From Methanocorpusculum sp. (GTDB lineage: Archaea; Halobacteriota; Methanomicrobia; Methanomicrobiales; Methanocorpusculaceae), in the NCBI GenBank assembly GCA_017555685.1, contig JAFZFW010000163.1:1-6017 (forward strand): a stretch of DNA of 6,017 nt, in the 5' to 3' direction. How positions within the stretch are numbered: position 1 is the stretch's first letter; each line of letters begins with the position of its first letter. Below are positions 4,872-6,017 of this stretch, piece after piece. The notes beneath the pieces are model-generated. The model did no database searches. It was not told the DNA's origin and was given only the letters and a program-made list of their open reading frames with translations. Made by a program: the position numbers and the translations under genes.

Positions 4872-6017
4872 CACAACTGTGCCTCACGAATACCGCCCAC
4901 CCAAATACCGGCAGAAGAAAAGAAAGCCGGATCACAAACCAAAGAAGACCGCACCAAAAGAGAAGCCGAAGTCCTTAGGTCTTGAGATTACCAGAAAGGA
5001 CAGCATCAGAGCAAAGCTGATGAAACAGCTCTACTGGTGTCCGGTCTGTAACGTCCCGCTGCTTGCAAAGACCTGCGCATGCAAGACCGAGTCGATAAAA
5101 ATCGACCTCCAGCAGCCGTTCGATGTCCGCCCGGCATTAGGGGCAGACTATGATTTAATCGTCCGTCTCGTGCAGGAACGCTTCGGCGACAAAGTCACGC
5201 TTCCGCACATCATTGTCTTAAACAAAGCAGGCGGAATGGACAGAAACGATTTAATTATCGCAAACGGTGTCCGGTTTGCCTGGCTCAGCTTTGACCAGTC
5301 GAAGAGACGCTTTGCCTTAGATATCGAAGCAGAAGCGCTTCCCTGGCTCATCGGCAAGGCAGACCGCGGTATTGTCCGCTTGGAAGATGCGGCACTTTCC
5401 GTCCCCGAGGGACGTCTTGGCGGCAAAAAGATCGCAGTAAAGCCGCAGAACATCGAAGACGGAGTTGTTATCGTCCGATACAAGTCCAAGTACGGAACCG
5501 GAATCCTCAAAGGCGACAGCCTCAAAATCAAAGAGCTCGGCTCGGTTGAACCGGCAAAACAGCTCCCGAACCCGACCTGGATGGATGCTGTCTCCAAAAA
5601 CGCCTTCCACCTCAAGAACATGGAACGCACAGCCGTCCGCGAGATCCGCCAGAACTTAAGCCTCAAGCCGACGATTAACTGCTCGTTCTCCGGCGGTAAG
5701 GACAGCACAGCAGTCTGGCATATCGCACAGAAGGCAGGTGTTGAGAAGGCATTCTTCATCGACACCGGCTTAGAGTTCCCGGAGACGATTGAGTTTGTCA
5801 AATCCCAGAACGTTGAGTTCATCAGCAAAGCCGGAAATTTCTGGCAGGCAGTGGAAAAAGCAGGCCCGCCGGCAAAGGATCACCGCTGGTGCTGTAAGCT
5901 CTTAAAGCTCAATCCGCTCAAAGTCCACTTAAATGAAACCGGCGAGTGCTTAACCGTGCAGGGCAACCGCTGGTATGAGTCCTGGAACAGAGCCGAGCTC
6001 GAAGCGGTCACGCAGAA
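4849..6017 (+). CDS. PAPS/APS reductase-family protein with N-terminal zinc ribbon, 3' end outside window
   Basis: 389 codons are visible, with no stop before the window ends. In order: a very basic tail (about 15-42, Lys/Arg/Pro-rich); a zinc ribbon Cys64-x2-Cys67-x8-Cys76-x-Cys78; a region about 95-232 whose last part (VVIVRYKSKYGTGILKGDSL) may be PUA-like; then an adenine-nucleotide alpha-hydrolase (PP-loop) domain from about 275. That domain shows SFSGGKDST (279-287), FFIDTGLEFPET (302-313), HRWCCKLLKLNPL (345-357) and GNRWYESWNRAEL (372-384), matching the PAPS/APS reductase (CysH) family. That family reduces activated sulfate to sulfite. Archaeal homologues with this architecture often end in a ferredoxin-like domain, as far as I recall; this one's C-terminus is out of view. 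Start at 4849: GAGG is only 3 nt away, so leaderless initiation is more likely. An RNA-sulfur role is an alternative to sulfate assimilation. Confidence 0.88.
   Translation, partial: MPKRPNIYTTVPHEYRPPKYRQKKRKPDHKPKKTAPKEKPKSLGLEITRKDSIRAKLMKQLYWCPVCNVPLLAKTCACKTESIKIDLQQPFDVRPALGADYDLIVRLVQERFGDKVTLPHIIVLNKAGGMDRNDLIIANGVRFAWLSFDQSKRRFALDIEAEALPWLIGKADRGIVRLEDAALSVPEGRLGGKKIAVKPQNIEDGVVIVRYKSKYGTGILKGDSLKIKELGSVEPAKQLPNPTWMDAVSKNAFHLKNMERTAVREIRQNLSLKPTINCSFSGGKDSTAVWHIAQKAGVEKAFFIDTGLEFPETIEFVKSQNVEFISKAGNFWQAVEKAGPPAKDHRWCCKLLKLNPLKVHLNETGECLTVQGNRWYESWNRAELEAVTQ

Noticed and set aside
5148..5828. Minus-strand open frame of 226 codons inside the reductase-like gene
   Set aside because: It is antisense to zinc-ribbon-downstream and PP-loop coding sequence with clear motifs; no SD or domain was seen.
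1..6017. CRISPR array, insertion sequence, integrase/attachment site or prophage
   Set aside because: There are no regularly spaced repeats, transposase or integrase motifs, or tRNA-end duplications; the tRNA 3' ends are not repeated elsewhere in the window.

Overview
The window looks like an ordinary stretch of methanogen chromosome. A group II chaperonin (thermosome), a GfcR-type phosphoribosyltransferase-fold regulator, TATA-box promoters, oligo-T terminators, tRNA genes without an encoded CCA, and GAGGTG-type Shine-Dalgarno (SD) sites all point to Euryarchaeota. The gene set and moderate GC would suit Methanomicrobiales, perhaps a Methanocorpusculum relative; that genus-level guess rests on memory, not on a search.

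Layout. 1-1681 (+): lysine/diaminopimelate genes dapA (5' end outside the window) and dapB overlap by 8 nt. A 58-residue 2[4Fe-4S] ferredoxin follows with its own SD and a possible promoter, and a pyrimidine-rich terminator closes the unit. 1774-2405 (+): gfcR-like regulator, apparently leaderless, with a perfect 9-bp inverted repeat around its TATA box and start. 2405-4093 (+): single thermosome subunit gene with its own promoter and SD and no Gly-Gly-Met tail. 4125-4208 and 4341-4412 (+): tRNA-Ser(CGA) and tRNA-Gly(GCC). 4504-4822 (-): small two- or three-helix membrane protein ending at a strong oligo-T terminator. 4849-6017 (+): first 389 codons of a PAPS/APS reductase-family protein with a basic tail and Cys4 zinc ribbon in front, running off the window.

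How the parts work together. DapA and DapB catalyse consecutive steps from aspartate semialdehyde to tetrahydrodipicolinate; the other units are functionally separate. The sites most worth a second look are the inverted repeat at the gfcR promoter (candidate autoregulatory operator), the compact divergent promoter region at 4813-4871 where each gene's TATA box lies inside the other gene's coding start, and the multidomain sulfonucleotide-reductase-like protein, which shows the first half of an APS-reductase-type iron-sulfur motif. I found no CRISPR array, insertion sequence, prophage or clearly new multigene system. No gene-free stretch exceeds about 135 bases.
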